The notes under the pieces were generated by a model. That model made no database searches. It was not told the DNA's origin and saw only the letters and a program-made list of their open reading frames with translations. The position numbers were made by a program, and so were the translations under genes. A stretch of DNA of 64,000 nt from Mariprofundus ferrooxydans PV-1 (GTDB taxonomy: Bacteria; Pseudomonadota; Zetaproteobacteria; Mariprofundales; Mariprofundaceae). Below, one piece after another: positions 19,035 through 28,837 of the stretch (within the stretch, counting starts at the first letter, position 1; the number at the start of each line of letters is the position of its first letter). Location of the stretch: the NCBI RefSeq assembly GCF_000153765.1, contig NZ_DS022295.1, positions 752,887 through 816,886 on the forward strand. Reading direction: 5' to 3'.

Positions 19035-19907
19035 TCAGCGATGTGATTGCTGGAAGAAGTGGAAAAACTCCGTATCCGGAGAAATCACCAGGCGCGAACC
19101 CTTGTTGATTGAGGCGCGATAGGCCTGCAATGAACGGGTAAATGCATAGAAATCCGGATCTTTCTTGTACGCCTTGGCATAGATGGCGGTTGATTCGGCA
19201 TCGGCATGACCACGCAGGATCTCCGACTGCCTGTAAGCATCAGCCAAAATCACCTTACGCTGCTTTTCTGCCTCGGCACGAATCTCCTTGGCAGCTTCCT
19301 CACCCTCGGAACGATACTCCTTGGCAATCCGGTTACGCTCGGCCTTCATGCGCTGGAATACAGCCTCTGAGTTTTCCAGCGGCAGGTCGGCACGTTTGAT
19401 GCGTACATCTATAATTCGCAGACCCAGATCGCGAACTTCCTTGTCGGCCCGATCCCGAATACTCTGCATCAATTTGATACGCAGCGTGGCATCGTCACCA
19501 CCGGAGACGATCTCATAGAGGGTGTGCTGACCCAACACCTCGCGCACCTTGCCGCGTACCACATCTTCCATGCGGGATTCCACACCTACCTGCGTACGTG
19601 CCACCTGATAGACTTTCAACGGATCGGCAATCTTCCAGCGGGTATAGTTATCCACCATGATCGATTTCTTGTCCATCGTAATCACTTCATTCGGTTGCGC
19701 ATCGGACTCCAGCAGACGATGGTCAAAAGTCTTCACACTCTCCCATGGCCATTTGAAATGCAGACCCGCTTTTTTCACCACATCCTTCGGATTACCGAAC
19801 TGCAGCACCAGCACCTGCTCACGCTGGTCAACAACAAATGCGCTTGTGCCGACCAGAGCAGCCGCAACAACCAGAATAATTGCAATCATAGCCTGTTTGG
19901 GACTCAT
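19035..19907 (-). CDS. hflC: HflC, SPFH/prohibitin-family regulator of FtsH
   Basis: 290 residues: an N-terminal membrane anchor (about 7-25), the SPFH domain with VVDQREQVLVLQFGNPK, and an Ala/Glu-rich coiled coil (about 205-255, SEGEEAAKEIRAEAEKQRK). HflC with HflK forms a membrane cage around the FtsH protease and modulates membrane-protein degradation. Its start overlaps the hflK stop by four bases, so the two are translationally coupled. Secure. Confidence 0.95.
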   Translation of the reverse strand: MSPKQAMIAIILVVAAALVGTSAFVVDQREQVLVLQFGNPKDVVKKAGLHFKWPWESVKTFDHRLLESDAQPNEVITMDKKSIMVDNYTRWKIADPLKVYQVARTQVGVESRMEDVVRGKVREVLGQHTLYEIVSGGDDATLRIKLMQSIRDRADKEVRDLGLRIIDVRIKRADLPLENSEAVFQRMKAERNRIAKEYRSEGEEAAKEIRAEAEKQRKVILADAYRQSEILRGHADAESTAIYAKAYKKDPDFYAFTRSLQAYRASINKGSRLVISPDTEFFHFFQQSHR

Positions 19908-21025
19908 TTAGTCACCTCCGCCTTGGCTGGCTGTTTATCTAGTGGCAGATAAGGCAGCACGTTTTTTGCCACGGAGCCATCAACAATCACCTTGTCCGCG
20001 TTGGTCATCACTTCCTGCATGGTGTCCAGATAGAGGCGCTTGCGCGTCACTTCCGGGGCCTGCCTGTAAGCTGCCAGCAGACTGTCAAAGCGGGATGCCT
20101 CACCCTTGGCTTTCTCCACCACTTCCTTGGCATAACCCTGAGCCTCAAGCACTATCTTTTTGGCCTCACCACGGGATTTCGGCGTAATATCATTGGCATA
20201 GGCCTGAGCCTCGTTCTTGGCGCGCTCCTTGTCTTCACGCGCACTGGCTACGTCCTTGAACTCCTTGATCACACGCTCAGGCGGCTGTACATCCTGCAGC
20301 TTGACCGTCGTCACCGAAATACCGGCCGAATAGGAGTCCAGAATAGACTGGATCAGCTGCTCGGTCTCCACTTCCACCTCGGCCTTCTTCGTTGTCAGTA
20401 CATCATCGATCAACGTACGGCCGATCACTTCGCGAATCGCCGATTCGGCGGCATCACGCACGGTCTTTTCAGGATTATCGATGTTGAACAGATAATCTTC
20501 GGCACTCTTGATCTTGTACTGCACAATAAACGAGATATCGACGATATTCTCATCCTTGGTCAGCATCAGTGATTCGTTGGTGCGCTTGCGCAGCGTGCCA
20601 TCGGCAAAGTGACGGAAACCGATCTCCTGACGCTGAATACTGGTCACAGGCAGCTTCTGAACCGTCTCTACCGGATACGGGATATGCCAATTCAGGCCCG
20701 GCCCCTTGGTTGCCACATGCTGGCCAAAGCGCAGCACAATCGCCTCTTCATCGGCAGCGACCTTATAAAAACCGGATACACCCCAGACCAGCATCACAAG
20801 GGCCAGAAAGCCGGTAATCATACCTTTGCTGAGCTCAGGGCCACCATTGCCCCTGTTGCCGCCGTGACCACCGCGGCCGCCAAACAGGCTGCCGAAGCGC
20901 TCCTGCAATCTGCGGATCACCTCATCCAGATCAGGCGGTGTCTGGTTACCGCCTCCACCGCCAGGGGGTTTCCCCCACGGGTTCTGGTTGTCGTTGTTGG
21001 AACCATTCTGGTTACTCCAGGGCAT
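19904..21025 (-). CDS. hflK: HflK, SPFH/prohibitin-family regulator of FtsH
   Basis: 373 residues. A Gly/Asn-rich N-terminus (QNPWGKPPGGGGGNQTPP) with the DLDEVIRRLQERFGSLFGG segment is diagnostic for HflK; a membrane segment (about 72-91) and SPFH domain follow, with a coiled-coil tail. First gene of hflK-hflC-yjeT, partner of HflC in the FtsH complex. Confidence 0.96.
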   Translation of the reverse strand: MPWSNQNGSNNDNQNPWGKPPGGGGGNQTPPDLDEVIRRLQERFGSLFGGRGGHGGNRGNGGPELSKGMITGFLALVMLVWGVSGFYKVAADEEAIVLRFGQHVATKGPGLNWHIPYPVETVQKLPVTSIQRQEIGFRHFADGTLRKRTNESLMLTKDENIVDISFIVQYKIKSAEDYLFNIDNPEKTVRDAAESAIREVIGRTLIDDVLTTKKAEVEVETEQLIQSILDSYSAGISVTTVKLQDVQPPERVIKEFKDVASAREDKERAKNEAQAYANDITPKSRGEAKKIVLEAQGYAKEVVEKAKGEASRFDSLLAAYRQAPEVTRKRLYLDTMQEVMTNADKVIVDGSVAKNVLPYLPLDKQPAKAEVTK

Positions 21026-21156
21026 GCATGACCTCCGAAAGTCAAAAACGCGGCGGAGTGTATCAGTTCATCAGACCAATGCACCCCCTATTCACACAAG
21101 GGCATCTATTTTGACACAAATAAAACGTTATTTTTTCACATAATCCACAAACTCAT

Positions 21157-21184
21157 ACATTAGTATATGATGATTACCTGTCAA
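21157..21184 (-). promoter_or_regulatory. Possible sigma-70 promoter of hflK operon
   Basis: On the minus strand TTGACA (21184-21179) is followed after 16 bases by TAATGT (21162-21157), about 130 bases upstream of hflK, in an AT-rich stretch. The -35 box is perfect and the -10 box weak. Prediction by eye only. Confidence 0.45.
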
Positions 21185-21272
21185 CACAGCGTGCAAAACC
21201 ATCCACTGATTTCTCATCCGGCTCTTTGCCCGGGCCATTGCCGCGCAATCCACTTGGGGTGCATCGCACCTG

Positions 21273-22226
21273 CTATGTTTCAACCGCCTCGGTGAGTAGT
21301 AACAGCGCAGCTACAACTGTCTTCGCCTGAATTTCATGGCGTGCCCCGCTCAACTGCAGACAGCGACTGACACTATCACACCCGGCCATTGAAACGGCAA
21401 TCCATACCGTGCCGACCGGCTTGCCCGGCGAACCACCGCCGGGACCTGCAATACCGCTGACCGCCACACTGACGCAACCTAAAGCTGCACAGCCTTCAGC
21501 CATCGCCCGCACCACCTGCTCACTGACCGCGCCATGTTGCCGGATCAACGACTCCGGTACGCCGGCCATATCCTGTTTTGCCGCATTGGTATAGGTCACC
21601 CAGCCGCGATCCACCACATCCGATGCACCCGGCACCCGACACAGGCGCGCGGCAATCAGTCCTCCCGTGCAGGACTCAACCGTGCGCAGTGAAAGCGCAT
21701 GCTCACGCAGCAGCGCAATCACCTGCTCCTCGATCAGCAGACCGGAGTGATTGACCAAAGCCGGTGAAGTCGTCGGCTCAAGCGTTGCTGAAAGTCCGGT
21801 CTCAAGCGGCAGACCCTGAGTTTCATCAGCACATACATATAACGGCCGCATTGGCTTGTTATCATTGAGTAAATTCAGATATATCTGGCGCTGAAAAGCG
21901 ATATCGCCCGGCGGCATCAGCACGCTAATCACGCCCCCGTGACGAAAGCAATTACCGCGACGGAGCGGGTTATCCAGCTTAAAGGAAGTCTGCGTTGCCG
22001 TCGACGGCAGGCTGTCTCGCACGCTCTCCAGCTCGCTCTCTGTGGCAAAAAACAGCTGCCAGTCATCATTTTCATGCTGCCAGTCACCGGCCTCCAGCAG
22101 GCTGAGAGTCACTTCATCGGCACCTGCCGTATGCAGCCAGGCCCGCAACCAGCCGGTCGTTATACCCGCGCCGGAGAGGCTCTGCAGGCCGCATTCGCTG
22201 ATCACCCAGCGGGCGCGAATGGTCAT
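21273..22226 (-). CDS. CinA/PncC-type nicotinamide-nucleotide amidase with extra N-terminal region
   Basis: 317 residues from ATG 22226, which overlaps the pgpA stop (ATGA). The C-terminal 155 residues are a CinA C-terminal (PncC) domain: ESCTGGLIAARLCRVPGASD, YTNAAKQ, and SGIAGPGGGSPGKPVGTVW. These enzymes deamidate NMN for pyridine-nucleotide recycling. The N-terminal half (about 1-155) is not the usual CinA molybdopterin-binding domain and I do not recognise it. Last gene of an rsmB-thiL-pgpA-cinA operon. Confidence 0.85.
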   Translation of the reverse strand: MTIRARWVISECGLQSLSGAGITTGWLRAWLHTAGADEVTLSLLEAGDWQHENDDWQLFFATESELESVRDSLPSTATQTSFKLDNPLRRGNCFRHGGVISVLMPPGDIAFQRQIYLNLLNDNKPMRPLYVCADETQGLPLETGLSATLEPTTSPALVNHSGLLIEEQVIALLREHALSLRTVESCTGGLIAARLCRVPGASDVVDRGWVTYTNAAKQDMAGVPESLIRQHGAVSEQVVRAMAEGCAALGCVSVAVSGIAGPGGGSPGKPVGTVWIAVSMAGCDSVSRCLQLSGARHEIQAKTVVAALLLLTEAVET

Positions 22227-22717
22227 ACCACCCAACCTGTCATCATGACGCCGGCAACGATAACACCACCACCAATCAGACCTGCGAGCATGTCATCGGC
22301 CATAATCGACCACCAAGGCGGACCGACCCGCTCAGCCAGTGATACAGGCCAGGGCTTCAGAATATCCAGCGCGCGAAAAGCCACAAATGCCAGCACAAAA
22401 GCAACGACTCCATCCCCCATCCGGAAGGAGATCAGAGCCAGACATAACCACTGTCCGGCCCACTCATCAATGACAATCCAGCCCGGATCCTTGTCCGTCA
22501 TCCGGGGCAGCACCGACGCGCAGACCAGACAACCGATCACCCAGGCCAGCAGCGATGCAACCAGCAGGCCGGCAGAGCCCGAGAAGTGCAACAACAACCA
22601 TGCCGGCGGCAATGCAGCCAGTGAGCCCCATGTGCCGGGCGCTTTCGGCAACCAGCCGCTGCCGAAACCTGCTGCAACCCAGCCCCCCGGGCCGTATGAT
22701 CTATTGGAAATGGTCAT
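22223..22717 (-). CDS. pgpA: Phosphatidylglycerophosphatase A
   Basis: 164 residues with several membrane segments. Signature features: GFGSGWLPKAPGTWGSL near the N-terminus, then DPGWIVIDEWAGQWL and AFRALDILKPWP. PgpA dephosphorylates phosphatidylglycerol phosphate in the inner membrane. The start lies inside the end of thiL and the stop overlaps the cinA start, so the four genes are tightly coupled, as in many gammaproteobacteria where thiL-pgpA are neighbours. Confidence 0.94.
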   Translation of the reverse strand: MTISNRSYGPGGWVAAGFGSGWLPKAPGTWGSLAALPPAWLLLHFSGSAGLLVASLLAWVIGCLVCASVLPRMTDKDPGWIVIDEWAGQWLCLALISFRMGDGVVAFVLAFVAFRALDILKPWPVSLAERVGPPWWSIMADDMLAGLIGGGVIVAGVMMTGWVV

Positions 22718-23618
22718 ACCCCCCCTTCTCTACCGAAACAGGCTGCCCGCCCAGCATCAGGCTGACACCCGGCAGCTCCCGGCAACGGCCGATCATACAG
22801 GCATCGGTAAAGCGCATCGAAGCGGGGGCTGTGAACAGCAGCGCATAATCCTCGCCGCCATGAGCCGCATTCTGCAGCGCCTGCGCCTCGCCGATTTCGT
22901 CCACCAGCTGCGGCCAGTCAGGCAGCAGCGATAACTCGATCTCCATGCCCACATCTGAAGCGCAAGCCAGATGAGTCGCGTCCTGCAACAGCCCGTCGGA
23001 GATATCCATACAGCATTGCACCCCCTGCTCGCGCAGGCGCACACCTTGTTTCAACATCGGCACAACACCTGTAAAGTATTCAACAAAACTGCCGTCTTTA
23101 CAGTCATTTATCCACTGCTTTAAACCTGATGCATGAAAGCCGACACAGCCGCACAACCAGATATTATCACCCGCCTGCGCCCCGCTCCGGCGCATGGCAC
23201 TCCCCGCAGGCAACTGACCTGCCACCGTTACGGCCAGCGCATTACAGGATGAGCGCGTGGTATCGCCGCCGACCAGCTCCACATCAAAACGTGCCAGCGC
23301 CGCCGTAGCGCCATCTCCCATCTGCGCCACCGCCCCGGCATCCTCAGCCATGACATTGAGCCAGCAGCAGAGCGCCTCTGCCCCCATCGCGGCAAGATCG
23401 GAGAGGGCTGCACAGACAGCACGATCAGCGGCAACAGCCAGCGGTAAATCCGTCGGCCAGTGTACGCCGGCAAGCGACGTATCGGTACTGACCACCAGCT
23501 CCATCCCCGCAGCCGGCTGATGAACCGATGCATCATCGCCAATGCCCAGACGGGTAAATGTGCGCGGTTGCCCGCCCCTGCCGGCAAAACAGCGATCGAT
23601 CAGGTCAAACTCACCCAT
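22701..23618 (-). CDS. thiL: Thiamine-monophosphate kinase
   Basis: 305 residues from ATG 23618 (MGEFDLIDRCF), the start typical of ThiL; an upstream in-frame start would add 27 unlike residues. GIGDDASV, STDTSLAGVHWP, GGDTTRS and DISDGLLQDATHL motifs bind ATP and metals. Catalyses phosphorylation of thiamine monophosphate to thiamine pyrophosphate. It begins two bases past the rsmB stop and overlaps pgpA. Confidence 0.94.
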   Translation of the reverse strand: MGEFDLIDRCFAGRGGQPRTFTRLGIGDDASVHQPAAGMELVVSTDTSLAGVHWPTDLPLAVAADRAVCAALSDLAAMGAEALCCWLNVMAEDAGAVAQMGDGATAALARFDVELVGGDTTRSSCNALAVTVAGQLPAGSAMRRSGAQAGDNIWLCGCVGFHASGLKQWINDCKDGSFVEYFTGVVPMLKQGVRLREQGVQCCMDISDGLLQDATHLACASDVGMEIELSLLPDWPQLVDEIGEAQALQNAAHGGEDYALLFTAPASMRFTDACMIGRCRELPGVSLMLGGQPVSVEKGGYDHFQ

Positions 23619-23620
23619 GA

Positions 23621-24835
23621 TCAGGCTCCGTCCCGGCAACGCACGGCATGAAAAAATCCGTCGCACGCGATATCGGGAAAGCGCCGCTGCATATCCCACA
23701 GTGCCCCGCTCTCTGCCAGCACCTGTTCATTTTCCTGCGGATGAATGGAACAGACTGCATAGACCATGGCCGCATCGGGCTTGAGTACGCGCAGTGACTC
23801 GCTCAACAAACGGCGTTGCAGCGCGGCCAGCGTCTCAACCGCCTGCTCATCATGCAAAAACTTCGCATCCGGATGGCGGCGCAAAATGCCCGAAGCCGAA
23901 CAGGGGGCATCGAGCAGCAGTGCATCCACGCTTAAAGATGGCAGAGGCAGATTTAAACCGTCGGCCTGAATCACCTGCACATTGCTACAGCCCAGCCGTT
24001 GCAGATTTTCGTTCAGGCGCGGAATACGACGTGCATTGAGCTCTATCGCCAGAATCGTCGCTTCGGGAAAGCGGTGCGACAGCATAGCGGTCTTGCCGCC
24101 GGGAGCCGCGCATATATCCAGAATCACGCCGTTTCGGCACACAGGTTCCAGCGCCATGACCGCCGCCTGTGCCGCCTGATCGATGACGGTAAACGCACCC
24201 TCTTCATAACCGGGAAGAGTCGTGACATCGGTGCCGGCAGGCAGCAGTACGGCACAGGGGGTAAGCTCACCGGCAACCGCATCGATACCCATACCCGTCA
24301 CCTGCTCCAGCCACTTATCCCTGTCGGTAAACAGCGCCAGCGAGAGTTGCGGCACCGTTTTCAGCGCTTCACTGCATGCAGTGACCTGTTCGGCACCGAA
24401 CGCATCGCGCCAACCGGCATAGATCCAGCGAGGCAATTCGGCCCGCTGATTGGGTTTGAGTTTTTGCGGCGGTTCATGCTCACTCACCCGGCGCAACACG
24501 GCATTGACGAATCCACCGGCCTTGGGATTCGACTGCATAACAGCCGCAACCGTTTCGGAGAGTGCTGCATGGGCGGGTACACGCATATAGCGCAGCTGGT
24601 AGGTGCCAATCAGCAGCGCCATACGCGCCGTATCATCCGGCTTGCTGCGACAAAAGCGCGAATAATCGGCCTCCAGCGAGTAAAAACGGCGCAATACCCC
24701 GTAGACCAGCTCATGCAACAGACCGCGCCCGCGCGCATCCAGGCGCACACCATAGCGCTCCATGGCCTGCTCCGCCTTGCGCTGCCGGACAAGGATATCC
24801 GCCAGGCTCTCTATTGCCGCTTTACGTACTTGCAT
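23621..24835 (-). CDS. rsmB: 16S rRNA m5C967 methyltransferase RsmB (Sun/Fmu)
   Basis: 404 residues. The N-terminal 130 residues form a NusB-like RNA-binding domain (HELVYGVLRRFYSLE). The C-terminal Rossmann methyltransferase has the SAM motif DICAAPGGKTAML and the two catalytic Cys in LLLDAPCSASGILRRHPD and YAVCSIHPQENEQV. Methylates C967 of 16S rRNA. First gene of the four-gene operon. Two Cys of the motif pair are intact. Confidence 0.94.
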   Translation of the reverse strand: MQVRKAAIESLADILVRQRKAEQAMERYGVRLDARGRGLLHELVYGVLRRFYSLEADYSRFCRSKPDDTARMALLIGTYQLRYMRVPAHAALSETVAAVMQSNPKAGGFVNAVLRRVSEHEPPQKLKPNQRAELPRWIYAGWRDAFGAEQVTACSEALKTVPQLSLALFTDRDKWLEQVTGMGIDAVAGELTPCAVLLPAGTDVTTLPGYEEGAFTVIDQAAQAAVMALEPVCRNGVILDICAAPGGKTAMLSHRFPEATILAIELNARRIPRLNENLQRLGCSNVQVIQADGLNLPLPSLSVDALLLDAPCSASGILRRHPDAKFLHDEQAVETLAALQRRLLSESLRVLKPDAAMVYAVCSIHPQENEQVLAESGALWDMQRRFPDIACDGFFHAVRCRDGA

Positions 24836-24897
24836 ATCAGTTGGTCCGCCGGTGTGCAGGTGTGGAAAACGCCTGCATTAATGATGAGCAAAACAGA

Positions 24898-25656
24898 TTA
24901 AGGTTCGAGAATCAGCCGGAAACCACTGTTATTGTCGAATTTATCCGCATCATTCCACAATCGGCTGCTGGTGGTAATCATTTCCGCTGCATCATACCAG
25001 GAGCCGCCGCGCAGCACTCTGGCCGTACACTGCCCTTCTGTCTGCGCTGAAGCATCTTTCGGTGCGGCTTCGAGATGCTCGTTCCAGCAGTCCTGCATCC
25101 ACTCCCATACATTGCCGCTCATGTCATACAGGCCCAACGCATTAGGCTTCTTTTCACCCACAGGGTGGGACGTGTATTTGCTGTTGGCCATATACCAGGC
25201 AACCTGATCCGGTTTGCCTGCGGCACCATAGCGCTGCGTTTTACCGCCGCTGCGTGCGGCATATTCCCACTCCGCCTCGCTCGGCAGGCGAAAATGCTTG
25301 CCCGAGGCCTTGTTCAACTTGCGGATAAACTGGATGGCATCAAACCAGCGTACGCGCTCCACCGGATAGCGACCGCCTTTTTTGAAACCGGAGGGATTGG
25401 TACCCATGATCTTGCTGTATTCGGCCTGCGTGACTTCATAAGCCCCCATCCAGATATCGGATGGCAGGCAAATATCACCCTTGCCGGAGGGCGCCTTGTT
25501 CCCGGCGGCGGCAGTGGAGAGTGCGGCAAACTGAAAACATCCGGCAGGCACGCGCACGAACGTCATCCCTGTTGTCGGTTCGGTCATCGTATCTGCGGCC
25601 CATGACACTCCGACAACAGACATCATCGCCAGCAATACAGCACAAAACCTGAACAT
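24898..25656 (-). CDS. Exported SUMF1/formylglycine-generating-enzyme-like protein
   Basis: 252 residues: signal peptide (about 1-20, ending SWAAD), then an FGE-sulfatase fold with FVRVPAGCFQFA, YEVTQAEYSKIMG, FRLPSEAEWEYAARSGGKTQRYG, GLYDMSGNVWEWMQDCW, VLRGGSWYDAAEMITTSSR and the terminal SGFRL. Most such bacterial proteins are not true formylglycine enzymes, and the copper-binding Cys pair cannot be confirmed here. Periplasmic location is expected. Possible link with the sulfotransferase-like gene at the left edge is not supported by context. Confidence 0.85.
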   Translation of the reverse strand: MFRFCAVLLAMMSVVGVSWAADTMTEPTTGMTFVRVPAGCFQFAALSTAAAGNKAPSGKGDICLPSDIWMGAYEVTQAEYSKIMGTNPSGFKKGGRYPVERVRWFDAIQFIRKLNKASGKHFRLPSEAEWEYAARSGGKTQRYGAAGKPDQVAWYMANSKYTSHPVGEKKPNALGLYDMSGNVWEWMQDCWNEHLEAAPKDASAQTEGQCTARVLRGGSWYDAAEMITTSSRLWNDADKFDNNSGFRLILEP

Positions 25657-25778
25657 CAGCCCCTCCCATCTGGCATGCAGCCATGAATGGATGCAGCTTA
25701 GAAGCTGGCGGCAAACTGCGCAAGTTTTAGCCCCGATCCGGCAAGAAATCTCTCAAGTATCTGTTCGTAACTACCTGT

Positions 25779-26972
25779 TCAGATGGTGATAAATCCGTCG
25801 AAGAGCAGGTAGTCGCCCTTAGCCGCCCGCCTGGCCGCGCGTTTGATATGCGCCTGTGCCTGCGACGTCATATCAGCAGAGAGCAGCCTGCGGTAGACAC
25901 CCTGATAGAACTTATCCGGCACCACGGTAATGCGGTAGTGCACGCGGGTTGTGGCGGCCGGTAACGGCGAAGCAGTGAAGTCGCGCTTCTCACCCGGCAT
26001 CAGGCGCGTATCGCGCAACTCCTTCCAGCCCCGGTCATAGGCAACCTCACGCCCCACCTTCCACTGCCAGTTTTGCAGCACCTTACCGGCCGCATTCAGC
26101 GCCTCGGCACGCACAATGATTTCCGGCGTCACATAGGTCGGAAAGGCGTGGCCGATCCACTTCGAAGTCATGCGAAGCCGCACGCCGTCCGCCTGCCTGA
26201 GCAGGGTAATATCCAGCCCCTTGCGCACCATCTCCGGATCATGAATACCGCGAAACTCATGCCTGCGATCCGGCATATGACACTGCTGACAGGTAATGCC
26301 TTTTTCACCAAAACTACTGTTTTTCCATTCAGTTAGTGTATTTTCCAGAGGTTTTCCATTAATAGCTTTCGATTGCGGAAACTGATGACAGGAGGCGCAA
26401 AAGCCTGATCGCTCAAAGGCACTGGTGGCGACAAAGCCGCCATGGGCCGCTGCATCCAGATGACCGGTAGCACTGCCGCCTTTAGGCGGTGGCCCGAAAC
26501 GTTGCCACCCCCGCACATGACAGGCTGCACATGTCACGCCGGCATGACGCAGCGGCAGTGTCGCCTTATCAATATCCGCCTCCCGGTCAAAACCGGAGTC
26601 ATGTTTCAGACGCAGCTTCAGCGAGTGCCGCATCGATTTATCATCGGGATACGCCTGTTCGGCCAGCAGCGCATGGCAGGCAAGACAGCCGTTAGCCTTC
26701 TGATATCCCATAGCGGGAAATTGGCCGATCATACCGGGTGAATAGGCATGTGCGTGCAGACTATCCTTCCACGCATCGAACTGTGCCTCATGGCACTGGC
26801 CGCAGGCTTCCGGATGCAGATTCGCCTCCAGCTCCGACCAGCGTGCCGGCGGTGATCCGGCTGTAGCCGCCGGCTTATGCCAGTAACCCTTCGGCAGGCC
26901 GGGATCTATGGACGCAGCCATCAGCAACAACCCCGCCACAAGCATTCCCGCCGCCACGATCTTCTGCTTCAT
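25779..26972 (-). CDS. Pentahaem c-type cytochrome (cytochrome c554-like)
   Basis: 397 residues with an N-terminal signal/anchor (about 4-20) and five CXXCH haem-binding motifs: CGQCH, CLACH, CAACH, CASCH and CQQCH. The order and the following Tyr/His-rich C-terminal beta region resemble the cytochrome c554/NrfB-like multihaem family. It would carry electrons in the periplasm. No reductase or oxidase gene is adjacent, so the partner is unknown. Haem count is read directly from the sequence. Confidence 0.88.
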   Translation of the reverse strand: MKQKIVAAGMLVAGLLLMAASIDPGLPKGYWHKPAATAGSPPARWSELEANLHPEACGQCHEAQFDAWKDSLHAHAYSPGMIGQFPAMGYQKANGCLACHALLAEQAYPDDKSMRHSLKLRLKHDSGFDREADIDKATLPLRHAGVTCAACHVRGWQRFGPPPKGGSATGHLDAAAHGGFVATSAFERSGFCASCHQFPQSKAINGKPLENTLTEWKNSSFGEKGITCQQCHMPDRRHEFRGIHDPEMVRKGLDITLLRQADGVRLRMTSKWIGHAFPTYVTPEIIVRAEALNAAGKVLQNWQWKVGREVAYDRGWKELRDTRLMPGEKRDFTASPLPAATTRVHYRITVVPDKFYQGVYRRLLSADMTSQAQAHIKRAARRAAKGDYLLFDGFITI

Positions 26973-27147
26973 ACCTGCTCCTGTGATCCGCAGCTTAAAC
27001 CCGCCGGGAGCCCTTGATACTGATAGAGATCAGATGACGCCGCCAGCTATTGATGCAGGGGCATTCGGTTCGGCCGGGTTAGCCGGCTCTTCTGTTATTT
27101 AAGGAGTGATTTCTGGCCGGTTACACAGTCATGGCCATGGGTATGAT

Positions 27148-27669
27148 TTACAAGCTGTTATATTGCCCGAATCCGCTGGTCCGAACTGTCCCTAAACTTT
27201 TCCCCGGCTTGGCCTCAGATTCTTTCGCGGTAGAATAGTTGATAGAAGAGACAATCCCTTTCTCATCCATATTAATAACAGGCGTATCCTTATACTGATC
27301 ATAAACCAGTTGCTCCGACTTGCCTGTTCCGGACAAGGTTATATTTGTTTTGCCCGGTTCTCCCCAGGACTTGAGCACATCCTGTTTGCTCATACCTACA
27401 GCGACTTTTCTGAATCTTATAAACTCGCTTGCCTGAGCGGCCGTAAACTGGCCATGACCAACTGTTGATGCATCCTCTTTTGAGTAGTCATGCAACTTTC
27501 GGTGCTCCACTTCCTCACCGGCCTTGCATGGGATATCCTGCCAGACAGGCGTATCAAATTTCCCCGGCCCCTTGCATTGATACATTTCGTCAGCCTTCGT
27601 AACCGGAAAACCGATGCATGACGCGAAAACGCCAACAATCACAGCCGATGCCAATCCCAACTTATTCAC
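27148..27669 (-). CDS. Exported DUF4124/SmpA-like small protein
   Basis: 173 residues from GTG 27669, which has AAGGAGGGG five bases upstream; the ATG five codons earlier overlaps that ribosome-binding site and is less likely. A signal peptide (about 1-25) is followed by a DUF4124-like MYQCKGPGKFDTPVWQDIPC segment and a BamE/SmpA-like GMSKQDVLKSWGEPGKTNIT motif. DUF4124 occurs in periplasmic proteins of unknown role. Monocistronic. Confidence 0.7.
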   Translation of the reverse strand: MNKLGLASAVIVGVFASCIGFPVTKADEMYQCKGPGKFDTPVWQDIPCKAGEEVEHRKLHDYSKEDASTVGHGQFTAAQASEFIRFRKVAVGMSKQDVLKSWGEPGKTNITLSGTGKSEQLVYDQYKDTPVINMDEKGIVSSINYSTAKESEAKPGKSLGTVRTSGFGQYNSL

Positions 27670-27772
27670 GATCCCCTCCTTCATACAGAAGCCCCTTGGA
27701 CGCGCCTAGTAAATTAGTGGCGATTCATACTGGACTACCCACATTTCTGTAACCCTTCCACCATAATGATTA

Positions 27773-28675
27773 TTAATACGATTGGATACCATGTTTTAAC
27801 AGGAGCCTTGGCAATACGTCATCCAGATTAATTACATCAGCATCATTCAATTGAATAAGTTTAAAATCATACTTCTCATATATTTCGATTTTGGTTTTCT
27901 TTCTGTGTAAATACTTAGAGTCATTCTCGTACCCCCAGTATTCGATATACACTTTCCCGCCGGGCAAATAGAAGTCGCAATATACTTCCTCTTCTACAGG
28001 TAACTTCCTTTCGTAGGCATGGACAATTTCAGCCATATATAGCCAATTATCAATTAACATCTCTGCCTTTGACCTGACATAATGGCCATCTGTACTACGG
28101 AATTTTGCCTCGAACTTATCTCTGAAACCGGATACATTGGAGCTCTTTTCCTGCAACTCTGTAGTGGAACCTTCGCTTTCCTGACCCTGTGTTTGCTTAA
28201 TAGAATCCAGAAGCGTCTTGTTCGTCACAATTGATTCAGGCCATGAAACATAAGGTACACCAGACCTGTTATTTTCAAGCTGAATACCTCCGACCTTTTC
28301 ACCTTGTTTTGTGAGTTCCCAGCCTTTCAGTCCTTTCTTGATCCAACCTAGTTCAGAAAAAATCAGGTTTATCTTCTGATTAGAGACATCAAAAGTCTTA
28401 CCCAGGGACGTTGCTGTAAGAATATTGCTCGCCTGCTTGGGCGAAGCGACATTTGAACCAATGCTTATTTTACTTTTTATTTCACTGGGCCAGACGATAT
28501 AGGTTCCGAACCGCTTATCGCTTTTATAATCCCCGCCTAATTGCTTACCGGCATCAGTCAGCTTTCTTTCACCGCCATTTTCTACAATCCAACCGTTTGC
28601 AACCAGGATGGCAAACAATTCTCGGGTTGTAGCTCCAAGCTCTTTCGCCAATGCTGAAGTCGAAATTAATTTCAT
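27773..28675 (-). CDS. Putative PD-(D/E)XK nuclease-like protein with N-terminal repeat domains
   Basis: 300 residues, preceded by GGAGGTG. The N-terminal 160 residues hold two related modules (SALAKELGATTRELFAILVANGWI and SLGKTFDVSNQKINLIFSELGWI), each a likely helix-turn-helix. The C-terminal third reads like a Vsr/DUF559-type nuclease: RSKAEMLIDNWL, YERKLPVEEEVYCDFYLP and YIEYWGYENDSKYLHRKKTK, giving candidate E-D-E-K active-site residues. Probably a defence or mobile-DNA gene. Composition is AT-richer than the core. Function inferred only. Confidence 0.55.
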   Translation of the reverse strand: MKLISTSALAKELGATTRELFAILVANGWIVENGGERKLTDAGKQLGGDYKSDKRFGTYIVWPSEIKSKISIGSNVASPKQASNILTATSLGKTFDVSNQKINLIFSELGWIKKGLKGWELTKQGEKVGGIQLENNRSGVPYVSWPESIVTNKTLLDSIKQTQGQESEGSTTELQEKSSNVSGFRDKFEAKFRSTDGHYVRSKAEMLIDNWLYMAEIVHAYERKLPVEEEVYCDFYLPGGKVYIEYWGYENDSKYLHRKKTKIEIYEKYDFKLIQLNDADVINLDDVLPRLLLKHGIQSY

Positions 28676-28837
28676 AGATTTTCACACCTCCGGCTCGCAG
28701 TATAGTCAGGGAAATAACAACCGATACCTTCGGGTGACTTGCGATATTTTTCGCCCATCAATCAGAACCAATACCAATTACGAGTCGGCAATCGACAATT
28801 GCCTGGCTCCATCATTTGGCAAGTTAAACCAACTCTC

